Positions 1-8,488 of a DNA stretch of 64,000 nucleotides are shown here, piece by piece. Every line of letters begins with the position of its first letter. Position 1 is the stretch's first letter. Origin of the DNA: JBOCEF01 sp050586345. Its GTDB lineage: Bacteria; Pseudomonadota; Alphaproteobacteria; Rhodobacterales; Rhodobacteraceae. Under the pieces are notes generated by a model that did no database searches, was not told where the DNA came from, and was given only the letters and a program-made list of their open reading frames with translations. Location of the stretch: assembly GCF_050586345.1 (NCBI RefSeq), contig NZ_JBOCEF010000017.1, forward strand, positions 15,174-79,173. The letters run 5' to 3'. Both the position numbers and the translations under genes were made by a program.

Positions 1-105
1 GGAACCCTCCCTGTGAGGACCGGCGGCGTCTTGGCGCGCCGCGCGGGCGGGGGAGCGGCCCCCCGCAGGTTCGAAGCCTAGCCGGTGTCGCATCGGCGTG
101 GAATA

Positions 106-167
106 CGGTTTCGCAGCGAAACCGCCCGAAATCCCATGAAAACCGCTGAAGGGACCCGGGGTCCTTT
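106..167. terminator. Two hairpins downstream of ispG
   Basis: Positions 106-124 form a perfect 9-bp inverted repeat around one base (CGGTTTCGC / GCGAAACCG). Positions 149-167 form a second short stem (AAGGGACC / GGTCCTTT with one mismatch) directly after the ispG stop codon. Neither has a strong T run, so termination of ispG is plausible but weakly supported. Positions 1-105 hold no gene I can support. Confidence 0.4.
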
Positions 168-171
168 CGCC

Positions 172-1290
172 TTATTCTGCGGCTTCGGCGGCCTTCGCGG
201 CCTCCATTTCTTCGGCTTTCTTCTCGACCAGCGCCACGATGCGGTCGACCATCTTCTCGTTCTCGAGCTTGTGGTCCGGGACGCCCGCGACATAGACCAT
301 GCCCGCCCCGGCGCCGCCGCCGGTGAAGCCGATATCGGTCTCGCGCGCCTCGCCCGGCCCGTTCACCACGCAGCCGATGACCGAGACGGTGATCGGCTGG
401 TGGATATGCTCGAGGCGCTTCTCCAGCGTCTCCACCGTCTTGATGACGTTGAACCCCTGCCGCGCGCAGGAGGGGCAGGAGATGATGGTGACGCCCCGGT
501 GGCGCAGGTTCAGGGACTTGAGGATCTCGTAGCCGACCTTCACCTCCTCGACCGGATCGGCCGAGAGCGAGACGCGCAGCGTGTCGCCGATGCCCATCCA
601 CAGCAGGTTGCCGAGGCCGATGGCCGACTTGATGGTGCCCGAGGTGAGGCCGCCGGCCTCGGTGATCCCGAGATGGATCGGGCAGTCGGTGGCATCGGCG
701 ATCTGCTGGTAGGCGGCGGCGGTCAGGAACACGTCCGAGGCCTTGGCGCTGATCTTGTACTCGTGAAAATCGTTGTCCTGCAGGATCTTGATGTGATCGA
801 GCGCGGATTCGACCATCGCCTCGGGGCACGGCTCGGCGTATTTTTCCAAGAGGTGCCGCTCGAGGCTGCCGGCATTGACGCCGATGCGGATCGAGCAGCC
901 ATGGTCCTTGGCCGCCTTGATCACTTCCCGAACCCGCTCGGGGGAGCCGATATTGCCAGGGTTGATCCGCAGGCAGGCGGCGCCCGCCTCGGCCGCCTCG
1001 ATGGCGCGGCGGTAGTGGAAGTGGATGTCGGCGACGATGGGAACCGGGGAGGCCTTGCAGATCTCGCGCAGGGCGTAGGTCGAGTCCTCGTCCGGGCAGG
1101 ACACGCGGACGATGTCGGCCCCGACCTCGGCGCAGGCGTTGACCTGCGCGATGGTGGCCTGGGCGTCCGTGGTCAGCGTGTTGGTCATGGTCTGGACCGA
1201 GATCGGCGCGTCGCCGCCGACCTCGACCGACCCGACGCGGATCTTGCGGGAGGGGCGGCGGGCGATGTCGCGCCAGGGGCGGATGCTCAT
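172..1290 (-). CDS. ispG: 4-hydroxy-3-methylbut-2-enyl diphosphate synthase (flavodoxin)
   Basis: The 372-residue protein catalyses the penultimate step of the MEP isoprenoid pathway, reductive ring opening of methylerythritol cyclodiphosphate, in the cytoplasm. It opens with the family N-terminus (VGSVEVGGDAPISVQTMTNT) and keeps the 4Fe-4S ligands as Cys272-x-x-Cys275 and Cys307, with the conserved Glu in NGPGEARETDIG just after. The length is normal for the proteobacterial type. A short Ala/Glu-rich tail (about the last 15 residues) is lineage-specific. The ATG at 1290 is used. It follows the rodZ-like gene by 165 bp in the same direction and may be cotranscribed with it, an arrangement common in proteobacteria. 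Confidence 0.97.
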   Translation of the reverse strand: MSIRPWRDIARRPSRKIRVGSVEVGGDAPISVQTMTNTLTTDAQATIAQVNACAEVGADIVRVSCPDEDSTYALREICKASPVPIVADIHFHYRRAIEAAEAGAACLRINPGNIGSPERVREVIKAAKDHGCSIRIGVNAGSLERHLLEKYAEPCPEAMVESALDHIKILQDNDFHEYKISAKASDVFLTAAAYQQIADATDCPIHLGITEAGGLTSGTIKSAIGLGNLLWMGIGDTLRVSLSADPVEEVKVGYEILKSLNLRHRGVTIISCPSCARQGFNVIKTVETLEKRLEHIHQPITVSVIGCVVNGPGEARETDIGFTGGGAGAGMVYVAGVPDHKLENEKMVDRIVALVEKKAEEMEAAKAAEAAE

Positions 1291-1455
1291 GTCACAGGTC
1301 CTGGATCGGATATGGGGCCGCCCGTGCGGGCGGCGGGGTCTGGCCCGGAAAATAGGGATGCGCGGGGGCCGCGTCCATGTCTGCGGCGGCGACGCCGGGT
1401 CGCGCAGGGGGATCCCGCGGACGGGCCGCGCCGTCCGGCCCCTGCCCTGCCCGGG

Positions 1456-2760
1456 TCAGTCGAGTTCGAGCTTCGCCTCGGTCCGGTCGCCGCGGGGGGC
1501 GAGCGGGTCATGGGCGGCGGTGTCGAACGCCTCGCGCACCGCGTCGGCGTCGAGCGAGACGTTCTTGGCGACGCCGCCGAGTCGGCCCATGGGCCCGTGC
1601 AGCACGCCGTCGATCTCGATCCACACCGCGCCGGCATTGCCCGCGCGCATCCGCGCGCCGCGCACGCCGTCGGGCAGCTGGAAGCGGTCGCCGCGCATGA
1701 AGGTCTTCTGCACCAGGGTCGAGCCGTCGGCGAGGCGCACGCGCAGCCAAGCCGGGTCGCTGGCGACGATCCAGACGCCGCTGCGGGCGGGATCCTGCGG
1801 GGCGGCGGCGGCCTCGCCCTGCTGCACGAGGCGCGCGGCTTCGGCGATCGGCAGCGCGCCGTTCGCGGCATCGGCGCCAGCGCCGGTGTCCGTGTCTGCG
1901 GCCCTGGCCCCCGGCGCGGCGCCCTCGCGGAGGATGGCGACCATGGCGGTTTCGCGCGGCGGCCCCTCTGGGTCGGTCTGCGCGGCGGCCACGGCCACGC
2001 CCGCGGCGCGCCGCGGCGCGTCCTGGCGGGCCTCGGCGAACACGCCGACGCTGCTCGGGTCGATGGCGGCGATGGGTCCGTCGCGCAGCTTCAGCGCCGG
2101 CGGCGCCTGGTCCTGCGGAGCGTAGAGCGCGGCGAGGGCGGCGTCGCGCGCCGAGTCCCGCCCCTCGGGCGCCGCGGCGAGGGCCGAGAGCGAGAGCGTC
2201 GGCAGGGTCATCCCCGCCGGGGCCTCGGCCACGTCCGGCGCCTCGTTCACCGGGGCGAATTCGACGCGCTGGATCTCCTGCATCAGGGTCCAGCCGCCAT
2301 AGCCGAGCCCGCCCACGAGCCCGGCCACCACCATGATCGACATGACGCCCGAGAGCGACACGCCGAGGCCGACGCGTTGCGCCCGGCCGATGGGAGAGGC
2401 GAAGTTGAGCCCGCCGAGCGACGGGTCCGCCCCGCCGCCGGTCTTGCGCCCGAGACCCTGCCCCGGGGTCGCGCCGCCGGAGAAGCCGCTTTCGTGGCAG
2501 AACCGGCCGTAGACCACGTCGGGGTCCAGCTCGAGATACCGGGCATAGGCGCGCACGTACCCCGCGACGAAGCCCTTGTTGGGCATCACCGACGGGTCGC
2601 AATTCTCGATGGCGTCGATATAGGAGGCGCGGATCCGCAGATCGCGCTGCACGTCGAGCAGCGACTTTCCGCGCGTGGCCCTGTGGCCGCGCAGCTCGTC
2701 GCCGAGCTTCACTTCGTAGCTGTCATAGCCACGAAGGACGGGATGCTGGGGATCATCCAT
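1456..2760 (-). CDS. RodZ-like membrane-anchored helix-turn-helix protein
   Basis: This 434-residue protein has the RodZ architecture. A cytoplasmic HTH domain lies at about residues 19-85 (GDELRGHRATRGKSLLDVQ..). One membrane span lies at about 133-158. A long Ala/Pro-rich periplasmic linker leads to a C-terminal DUF4115-type beta domain (about 350-425, with WIVASDPAWLRVRLADG). RodZ links the MreB cytoskeleton to the cell-wall elongation machinery and sets cell shape. The position directly upstream of ispG on the same strand matches the common rodZ-ispG gene order. The linker is much longer and lower in complexity than in E. coli RodZ. The start ATG at 2760 fits the conserved N-terminus. Confidence 0.85.
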   Translation of the reverse strand: MDDPQHPVLRGYDSYEVKLGDELRGHRATRGKSLLDVQRDLRIRASYIDAIENCDPSVMPNKGFVAGYVRAYARYLELDPDVVYGRFCHESGFSGGATPGQGLGRKTGGGADPSLGGLNFASPIGRAQRVGLGVSLSGVMSIMVVAGLVGGLGYGGWTLMQEIQRVEFAPVNEAPDVAEAPAGMTLPTLSLSALAAAPEGRDSARDAALAALYAPQDQAPPALKLRDGPIAAIDPSSVGVFAEARQDAPRRAAGVAVAAAQTDPEGPPRETAMVAILREGAAPGARAADTDTGAGADAANGALPIAEAARLVQQGEAAAAPQDPARSGVWIVASDPAWLRVRLADGSTLVQKTFMRGDRFQLPDGVRGARMRAGNAGAVWIEIDGVLHGPMGRLGGVAKNVSLDADAVREAFDTAAHDPLAPRGDRTEAKLELD

Positions 2761-3142
2761 TGCCTGCCCGAATTCCGTTTGCCTGTCGAACGCGTCTGCC
2801 GCGCGTCTTAGTCATCCTCCCCGCCCCGTGCAACGAAGCTGTGAGAGGTTGGGGGAGGATACCGCAAAATTCCGATTCGGACACAGCCGAGGAGGGAAAA
2901 TCCGGCGGAATCGCGTGAACCAAGGATGAAACCCGCGGGTTTCGCCGCGTTTCGGAGCCTCGCGCCCCCATCTGCGTCCCCGTCTGCGACCCCGTCTGCG
3001 TCCCGGGCTGCGCCTCGGGCCGCGTCCTCACTCGGGCGCCCGCCCGCGCCCGCGCCGCCCGGGTGATCGATTCCCGCCCGGGCTGCGTATCAGGGACAGG
3101 CGCGCCCCCCGCGCCGCGATCCACCGCCGGAGGCCTTTCGCC
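2761..3142. other. Divergent intergenic region with palindrome and 12-bp repeats
   Basis: This 382-bp spacer separates the rodZ-like gene from the divergent DUF1295 gene. It holds a perfect 16-bp palindrome at 2928-2943 (GAAACCCGCGGGTTTC) and an imperfect tandem array with a 12-bp unit close to CCCGTCTGCGTC at about 2967-3012. The AT-richer stretch 2850-2930 is the likely promoter zone. I see no convincing gene. Confidence 0.5.
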
Positions 3143-3961
3143 TTGCTCGACCTGCCCCCCCTCCTTCTCGCCGCCGCGACCAGCGTCGCGGGGTTCCTGC
3201 TGCTCTGGCCCGCGAGCCTGGCGCTGCGCGATTCCAGCCTCGCCGACCTCTGGTGGGGGCCCGGCTTCGGCGCCGCGGCCTGCGCCGCCTGGCTGGCCGG
3301 GGACGGGACCGGGGCCGCCGGGGGCCTGGCGCTGGCGCTGGTCTGCGCCTGGTCGCTGCGCATGGGCTGGACCCTCGGGCGCCGCCGCCTGCGCGAGGGG
3401 AAGGAGGACCCGCGCTACGCCGCCATCCGCGCGCAGCATGGCGCGCGCTGGCCGCTGCGCAGCCTCGGGCAGGTCTTCGTGCTGCAGGGCGCGCTGCAAT
3501 TCGCGCTGGTCGCGCCGGTCGCCTTCGCCGCGGCGGGCGGCGGCGGCGAGGGGGGCGGCGCGGCGGCCTGGATCGGCGCCGCGCTGGCGCTGCTCGGCAT
3601 GGGGCTGGAGACCGCGGCGGACGTCCAGCTCGACCGCTGGAAGGCCGCCGGGGGCCGGGGGATCCTGCGCGGCGGGCTGCGCGCCTTCGTGCGGCACCCC
3701 AATTACAGCGGCGAGATCCTGTTCTGGACGGGGGTCGCGCTGGTCCTCGCCTCGGGCGGGCTCTGGTGGGCCGCGGCGACGCCGATCCTGCTCGGGCTGC
3801 TGCTGGCCCGCGTGTCCGGGCGCCCGCTGATCGAGGAGCGCCTCGCCGCCCGTCCCGGCTGGGACGCATACGCCGCGCGCACGCCCGCCTTCGTGCCCCG
3901 CGCGCAGGACCTGCGCGCGGCGCTGAGGCGGGGCGCGCCCGGCGGGCGGGCCCATCAGTAG
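3143..3961 (+). CDS. DUF1295 / steroid 5-alpha-reductase-like membrane protein
   Basis: The 272-residue polytopic protein belongs to the DUF1295 branch of the steroid 5-alpha-reductase/isoprenylcysteine methyltransferase fold. Hydrophobic helices fill most of the chain. The C-terminal half carries the family signature around FVRHPNYSGEILFWTGVAL, the probable cofactor-binding face, followed by RPLIEERLAARPGWDAYAARTPAFVP. I chose the TTG start at 3143 because a GGAGG Shine-Dalgarno sits 9 nt upstream and the hydrophobic N-terminus begins there. The natural substrate of the bacterial family is unknown. The gene ends 7 bp inside the convergent MarR gene. Confidence 0.8.
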   Translation: MLDLPPLLLAAATSVAGFLLLWPASLALRDSSLADLWWGPGFGAAACAAWLAGDGTGAAGGLALALVCAWSLRMGWTLGRRRLREGKEDPRYAAIRAQHGARWPLRSLGQVFVLQGALQFALVAPVAFAAAGGGGEGGGAAAWIGAALALLGMGLETAADVQLDRWKAAGGRGILRGGLRAFVRHPNYSGEILFWTGVALVLASGGLWWAAATPILLGLLLARVSGRPLIEERLAARPGWDAYAARTPAFVPRAQDLRAALRRGAPGGRAHQ

Positions 3962-4482
3962 ATGTAACGGATGCGGTCCATCCAGAATCTCTCGATCCTT
4001 CGCATCCCCTCGTTCATTCCGCGCACGCCGTCGGCCCCGAGCACCTCGTCCTCGGCCACCGTCTGCGCGTGCCGCTCGAACAGCTCCGCCACCGCGTCGC
4101 GGATCACGTGACCCTTGTCGGTCAGCTTGATGCGCACCGAGCGCCGATCGACCTCGGAACGCTGGTGGTGCAGGTAGCCCGCCTCGACCAGTTTCTTGAG
4201 GTTGTAGGAGACGTTGGAGCCCTGGTAGTAGCCGCGGCTTTTCAGCTCCCCGGCCGTCACCTCGTTGTCGCCCACATTGAACAGCAGCAGCGCCTGGACC
4301 GAGTTGATGTCGAGCTGGCCGAGCCGCTCGAACTCATCCTTCACGACGTCGAGCAGCAGCCGGTGAAGCCGCTCCACGTTGCTCAGGAAATCGAGATACT
4401 CACTGTAGAAACCGGCATCGGTCGCGGGCTCGCGCCCGGCGTCGGGGGTCTCCGGAGACAAACGCGGCGCGGTGCTGGCCAT
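3955..4482 (-). CDS. MarR-family winged-helix regulator (LdtR-like)
   Basis: The 175-residue protein is a MarR-type dimeric DNA-binding regulator. The winged helix spans about residues 60-135. Its recognition region is AGELKSRGYYQGSNVSYNLKK, and the wing has the typical SEVDRRSVRIKLTDKG. The N-terminal segment DFLSNVERLHRLLLDVVKDEFERLG and the C-terminus ending in DRIRYIY resemble the LdtR group that controls stress tolerance and peptidoglycan L,D-transpeptidases in alphaproteobacteria, so this subgroup name is an inference. An inverted repeat just upstream of the start (4497-4515) suggests autoregulation. Confidence 0.85.
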   Translation of the reverse strand: MASTAPRLSPETPDAGREPATDAGFYSEYLDFLSNVERLHRLLLDVVKDEFERLGQLDINSVQALLLFNVGDNEVTAGELKSRGYYQGSNVSYNLKKLVEAGYLHHQRSEVDRRSVRIKLTDKGHVIRDAVAELFERHAQTVAEDEVLGADGVRGMNEGMRRIERFWMDRIRYIY

Positions 4483-4496
4483 GGCGAACCCTCTCC

Positions 4497-4515
4497 TGCA
4501 ATCGATGACATTGCA
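4497..4515. promoter_or_regulatory. Candidate MarR operator
   Basis: A perfect inverted repeat TGCAAT-N7-ATTGCA lies 15 bp upstream of the MarR-gene start codon, in an AT-richer patch. MarR repressors usually bind such palindromes over their own promoter, so this is a reasonable autoregulatory site. It rests on position and symmetry only. Confidence 0.45.
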
Positions 4516-4569
4516 GCGAGTTTTCCATGAAAAAGGATAATGCGGCGTAAACGCTGCGGCAGGCCCTTT

Positions 4570-4833
4570 TCAGCCCTCGATCCGGTGAAAATCGCGCAGA
4601 ACCGCCACCATCGGGGCCAGCGCCGCCGGGGTCTCTGCCCCGCCGCTGATCCACTGGTACAGGTCCTGGTCATTCTCGTTCATGAAGACCTCGAGCGCGT
4701 CGAGATCGCAGGCGACGCGCCCCTCGGCCAACGCGTCGCAGAACGGGCCGAGCAGCAGGTCCATCTCCTTGGTGCCGCGCCGCCAGCCGCGGATGCGCAG
4801 GCGCTTCAGGCGGTCCTGGGGGGTCTCGCTCAT
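4570..4833 (-). CDS. sdhE: Succinate dehydrogenase assembly factor (flavinylation factor) SdhE
   Basis: The 87-residue protein is a SdhE/YgfY/SDH5-family factor that promotes covalent attachment of FAD to the SdhA subunit of succinate dehydrogenase. It keeps the family pattern: RLKRLRIRGWRRGTKEMDLLLG near the N-terminus (an RGxxE-like motif appears as RRGTKEMD) and the acidic NENDQDLYQWI segment near residues 52-62. Its ATG overlaps the TGA of the upstream ROK kinase gene in an ATGA quartet (4830-4833), so the two are translationally coupled. Confidence 0.92.
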   Translation of the reverse strand: MSETPQDRLKRLRIRGWRRGTKEMDLLLGPFCDALAEGRVACDLDALEVFMNENDQDLYQWISGGAETPAALAPMVAVLRDFHRIEG

Positions 4834-5753
4834 GCCGTGTTCCCTTCCTCGTCCTCATCCCACAGCCAGGCCGCGCCGCGCACGCCCGAGCTGTCGCCAT
4901 GCAGGTTGCGGCGGATGTCTAGCGCGAGATGGTCCGAGAAGACATGCGGCGCGAGCGCGGCCCGCAGGCGTTCGGGGAAATCGGCGAGATTCGACAGCCC
5001 CCCGCCCAGCACCACGACATGCGGATCCAGCAGGTTCACCACCTGCGCCAGCCCGCGCGCGAAGCGGTCGACGTGGCGGTCGAGCGTCGCCTGCGCGCCC
5101 ACGTCCCCCTCGGCCGCCAGCGCGGCGACGGCGGCGGCGTCGGGGACGTCCCGCCCGGTGACGCGCGCGTGGTCCGCCGCCAGCCCGGGGCCCGACAGCC
5201 AGGTCTCGAGGCAGCCATGCCGCCCGCACCAGCAGGCGGGCCCGGGCCATTCCGCGCCATGCGCCAGGGGCAGCGGGCCGTGGCCCCATTCGCCCCCCGC
5301 GCCGCCGGCGCCGCGCAGGGGCCGGCCGTCCAGCGCCACGCCGCCGCCGATGCCGGTCCCGGCGATCACGCCGAACACCACGCCCGCGCCCGCGGCGGCG
5401 CCGTCGCGCGCCTCGGACACCGCGAAACAGTCGGCGTCATTGGCGCAGCGCACCGGGCGGCCCAGCGCCTGCGCCAGGTCCGCGTCCAGCGCGCGGTCGT
5501 TCAGCCAGTGGGAATTCGCGTTGCGCACCAGGCCGCTGCGCGGAGAGATCGAGCCGGGAATGCCGACCCCGATCCGCGGCGCGCGGGCGGCGACGGCGCT
5601 CTCCACCGCCTCGACCAGCCCGGCGATGGCCTTGATGGCGACCGCGTAGTCGCCGCGGGGGCTGGGGATGCGCTTGCGCAGCAGGATCGCGCCGTCGGGG
5701 CCGAGGGCCGCGGCCTCGATCTTGGTGCCGCCCAGGTCCACTCCGATCCGCAT
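4830..5753 (-). CDS. ROK-family sugar kinase (fructokinase/N-acetylglucosamine kinase type)
   Basis: The 307-residue protein has the ROK fold. An N-terminal phosphate-binding motif (MRIGVDLGGTKIEAAAL) is followed by the IAGTGIGGGV loop. The zinc/sugar signature EWGHGPLPL then CWCGRHGCLETWLSGPG follows near the middle, containing the CxCGxxGCxE ligands. It should phosphorylate a hexose or amino sugar with ATP. The exact sugar cannot be read from sequence. The start at 5753 matches the conserved N-terminus, although the frame is open further upstream. It is translationally coupled to sdhE. Confidence 0.9.
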   Translation of the reverse strand: MRIGVDLGGTKIEAAALGPDGAILLRKRIPSPRGDYAVAIKAIAGLVEAVESAVAARAPRIGVGIPGSISPRSGLVRNANSHWLNDRALDADLAQALGRPVRCANDADCFAVSEARDGAAAGAGVVFGVIAGTGIGGGVALDGRPLRGAGGAGGEWGHGPLPLAHGAEWPGPACWCGRHGCLETWLSGPGLAADHARVTGRDVPDAAAVAALAAEGDVGAQATLDRHVDRFARGLAQVVNLLDPHVVVLGGGLSNLADFPERLRAALAPHVFSDHLALDIRRNLHGDSSGVRGAAWLWDEDEEGNTA

Positions 5754-5826
5754 CGCGCGCCTCCCCGCCCCTGCCCGCGCCGCGATCCGGCGCGGGGGGA
5801 GAGGTACGGCGCCCGGGCGCGCCGGG

Positions 5827-5854
5827 CAAGCCGGGGGGGGCAAGCCGGGGGGGG
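5827..5854. repeat. Two 14-bp direct repeats
   Basis: The unit CAAGCCGGGGGGGG occurs twice in tandem between the XRE gene and the ROK gene. The G8 runs are prone to slippage and may be inaccurate in the assembly. Confidence 0.6.
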
Positions 5855-5875
5855 CAAGCCCTCCCGCCGGGCCTG

Positions 5876-6262
5876 TCAGCCCTTGGCCACGTCCAGCGCG
5901 CGCAGCTTCTTCTCGAGCTTGGCCATCCGGTCGGTCAGGCGCATGGCGTTCACGCGGATCTCGCGCAGCTCGGCCAGCAGCGCGGCCTTGTCGGCGGCGG
6001 CGTCGGTCTCGGGCGACAGCTCCACCCCGCCTTCGCCCACGCCGGTCAGCAGCCAGACCATCGAGACGTTGAGCACGCCGGCGAGCATCTGCAGCCGGTT
6101 GGCGCGCGGCTCGGAGCGGTCGGTCTCCCAGTTCTGCAGGGTCTTGGCGCGCACGCCCACCTTGGCGGCGAGCTGCGACTGGGTCAGACCCAGCGCGTCG
6201 CGGGCGGCGACGAGGCGGTCTCCGAAAGTGGCGCTGTCGGCGTCGAACCAATCCTGGGTCAT
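5876..6262 (-). CDS. XRE-family helix-turn-helix regulator
   Basis: The 128-residue protein has a Cro/CI-type HTH at about residues 12-66 (FGDRLVAARDALGLTQSQLA then KVGVRAKTLQNWETDRSEPR). A C-terminal helix rich in charged residues (about 95-125, with RLTDRMAKLEKKLRALDV) looks like a dimerisation coiled coil. The ATG at 6262 gives the expected short lead into the HTH. Neighbours downstream are the ROK kinase and sdhE on the same strand, but a 122-bp gap makes a shared transcript uncertain. Its target genes are unknown. Confidence 0.85.
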   Translation of the reverse strand: MTQDWFDADSATFGDRLVAARDALGLTQSQLAAKVGVRAKTLQNWETDRSEPRANRLQMLAGVLNVSMVWLLTGVGEGGVELSPETDAAADKAALLAELREIRVNAMRLTDRMAKLEKKLRALDVAKG

Positions 6263-6670
6263 GTCGTCTTCCGTCTTCTTGCGTTTCTTCCCGGCCTCGC
6301 CCGCGCCGGACCGCGGGGCGGCCCCGCGGCGCGGACGGGTGCGCACGATGCCAGCCCGCGGCCCCGGTCGGGGCCTCGGTCCGGGCGGCGCATCGTCGCA
6401 GCGTCCGGGCCGCCCGGGGGGCGGGCGGATGCTTGCACCCTGCGCCGCCGCGCACGCGTGGAACCGCACGCAGGCGACGTCGGATGGCGCATGAGCGACG
6501 GGCGCGGGCGCCGCCCGACGCGATCCGCGCGCGGCGCACGCGCGATCACGCCTGCGCGCGGCGCGCAGGAAACGGGTGGCGCATCGGGGCGCGGGGCGCC
6601 ACTCGTCCGGGCGCACCCTTCCCCGGCGCACGGCCCGGCCGTCCGCCCCAGTCCCGGGACCTTTCGCGTC
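6263..6670. other. Divergent intergenic region, no gene seen
   Basis: This 408-bp stretch between the XRE gene and the EamA gene is extremely GC-rich with many GCGCGC runs. Frames are open through it on both strands, but none has a family signature or a good ribosome-binding site. It should hold both divergent promoters, which I cannot pick out. Confidence 0.5.
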
Positions 6671-7588
6671 ATGACCGTCTCCAACCGCGCCTGGGCCGAG
6701 CTCGGCATCCTGTCCTGCGTCTGGGCCGCCTCGTTCCTCGCCACCCACGCGGCGCTGGCGGGGCTGGGCCCCGTCACCCTCGTCGCCCTGCGCCTCGGCG
6801 GCGCGGCGCTGGCGCTCTGGGCGTGGATCGCGCTGCGCGGCCTCGCCGGTCCGCGCGGGCTGCGGGCCTGGGCCGCGCTGGCGGTGATGGGGCTTCTGAA
6901 CAACGCCGTCCCCTTCTTCCTGATCACCTGGGGCCAGCAGAGCATCGAGACCGGGCTGGCGGCGATCCTCAACGCCTCGACCGCGCTGTTCGGGGCGCTG
7001 GTCGCGGCGCTGCTGCTGGCGGAAGAGCGGCTGACGCTGCGCCGGGCGGCGGGCGTCGGGGTGGGCTTCTGCGGGGTGATCGCGGCGGTGGGGCCGGGCG
7101 CGCTCTCGGGCCTCGACCCGCGCAGCCTCGGGCAGCTGGCGGTGGTCGGCGCGGCGCTGAGCTACGCCTTCGCCTCGGTCTGGGCGCGGGTGCGGCTCTC
7201 GGGGCTGCACCCGGCGGCGGCGGCGGCGGGGATGACCACCTGCGGCGCGCTCTGGACCTGGCCCGCGGCGCTGATGCTCGAGGGGACGCCCGACCTGTCG
7301 CTGTCCGCGGGCGCGGCGGCGGGGACCCTGTGGCTGGCGCTGCCGGGCACGGCGGGGGCGTATCTGCTGTACTACCGCGTGCTGGGGATGGCGGGGCCGG
7401 CGAACCTGATGCTGGTGACGATGATCATCCCGCCGCTGGCGATCCTGATCGGCGCGGCCGTGCTGGGCGAGGCGCTGGGCCCGGGCGCGTTCCTCGGGAT
7501 GGGGCTGATCCTCGCGGGGCTGGCGATCATCGACGGGCGGTTGGCGGCCTGGCTGCGCGGCCGGGCGGGGACGCGGGCGCGGGGCTGA
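6671..7588 (+). CDS. EamA/DMT-superfamily permease
   Basis: The 305-residue membrane protein has ten hydrophobic segments arranged as two EamA repeats (about residues 8-140 and 150-290). It carries family motifs such as LVALRLGGAALALW in the first repeat, QQSIETGLAAILNASTALF, and AYLLYYRVLGMAGPANLMLV in the second. Members export or import amino acids, nucleotides or other small metabolites. The substrate here is unknown. The ATG at 6671 is preferred because membrane helix 1 follows immediately; longer upstream readings are Arg-rich and look non-coding. Confidence 0.85.
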   Translation: MTVSNRAWAELGILSCVWAASFLATHAALAGLGPVTLVALRLGGAALALWAWIALRGLAGPRGLRAWAALAVMGLLNNAVPFFLITWGQQSIETGLAAILNASTALFGALVAALLLAEERLTLRRAAGVGVGFCGVIAAVGPGALSGLDPRSLGQLAVVGAALSYAFASVWARVRLSGLHPAAAAAGMTTCGALWTWPAALMLEGTPDLSLSAGAAAGTLWLALPGTAGAYLLYYRVLGMAGPANLMLVTMIIPPLAILIGAAVLGEALGPGAFLGMGLILAGLAIIDGRLAAWLRGRAGTRARG

Positions 7589-7612
7589 GCCCCCCGCGCC
7601 CGGCCCGGGCGG

Positions 7613-8245
7613 TCAGGCGCGGCGGCGGACCAGCGCGAAGCCGGCCAGCGCGGCGGGCAGCAGCGCGAGGCCCGCGGGCAACGGCACCTCCGCGCCCGGC
7701 CCCCCGGTCAGCGCCACGGTCTGGAACTGGCCGCCCAGCAGCACCGCGTCGGCGTCGGCCGCGCCGTCGATGTAGCGTCCCACGATCACGTCGCCGAAGG
7801 CCGAATCCGCGAAGGCCCAGTAGTCGGTCCCGACGGCGCCGCCGAACTCCAGGTTCATGTTGAAATCGGTGTCGAGCCCGAAGCCCCCGTCGCCGCCCAG
7901 CGCCACGTCGTCGAAATCGAAGCTGAAGAAGATGTCCGCGGGGGTCAGCGCGACGCCGCCCAGCGGCTGCACCACGCCCGCGACCACCACGTCGCGCGTC
8001 ACGTCCGTCGCCGCGCCGCCGAGCCCGAAGCCCGCATCGGCCTGGAAGCGCCAGGCAAGGTCGAACAAATCGCCCGAATCCTGCGGCCCCGTGGTCCCGG
8101 CGGTCCAGTCGACCGTCAGCCGGGCGACCTCGAGCCCCCCGTCGAAGAAGGAGGCGGTGCTGCGCCACTCGGCGGCCCCGGCGGCGACGGAGGAGGCGAG
8201 AAGCGCGGCGCCGGCGGCGGCGGCGCGGGGGAAAAGCATGGACAT
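7613..8245 (-). CDS. Secreted VPLPA-CTERM sorting-signal protein
   Basis: The 210-residue protein has an N-terminal signal peptide (about residues 1-24, ending AAGAAE). The C-terminal tail has VPLPAGLALLPAALAGFALV followed by a short Arg cluster. That tripartite tail (VPLPA motif, hydrophobic helix, basic end) is the VPLPA-CTERM signal recognised by exosortase/rhomboid-type systems, and it targets the protein to the cell surface or exopolysaccharide. The body is Gly/Asp-rich and probably beta-structured, with no enzyme motif. No exosortase gene is in this window. Confidence 0.8.
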   Translation of the reverse strand: MSMLFPRAAAAGAALLASSVAAGAAEWRSTASFFDGGLEVARLTVDWTAGTTGPQDSGDLFDLAWRFQADAGFGLGGAATDVTRDVVVAGVVQPLGGVALTPADIFFSFDFDDVALGGDGGFGLDTDFNMNLEFGGAVGTDYWAFADSAFGDVIVGRYIDGAADADAVLLGGQFQTVALTGGPGAEVPLPAGLALLPAALAGFALVRRRA

Positions 8246-8488
8246 CGTGGAACACTCGTCGTGGTTTGCTGAAAAAGCGATGCGTTTCGCTTAAGCCCAT
8301 GTCGCCCGCCGGGCGAGCCTCGCGCCCCCATCCACGCATTTTTAACGAACCGCCCGCGATGCGCCCCCGCCCCCCGCGCGGTCCTGCCGCTTGCCCCGCC
8401 TTCGCCACGGGCGTAAACACCCCTGTCCCCCGCCGCATGCCGCGCCGGGGGCCTTCGTCATGACCTGCCAGAACAGGAGCGACCTCCC

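Noticed and set aside
1..85. tRNA-like TTCGAA segment at the window start
   Set aside because: No cloverleaf with acceptor and anticodon stems can be drawn around it.
85..2811. A very long plus-strand frame opposite ispG and rodZ
   Set aside because: It mirrors two convincing minus-strand genes, is His/Arg/Gly-rich without domains, and stays open only because of high GC.
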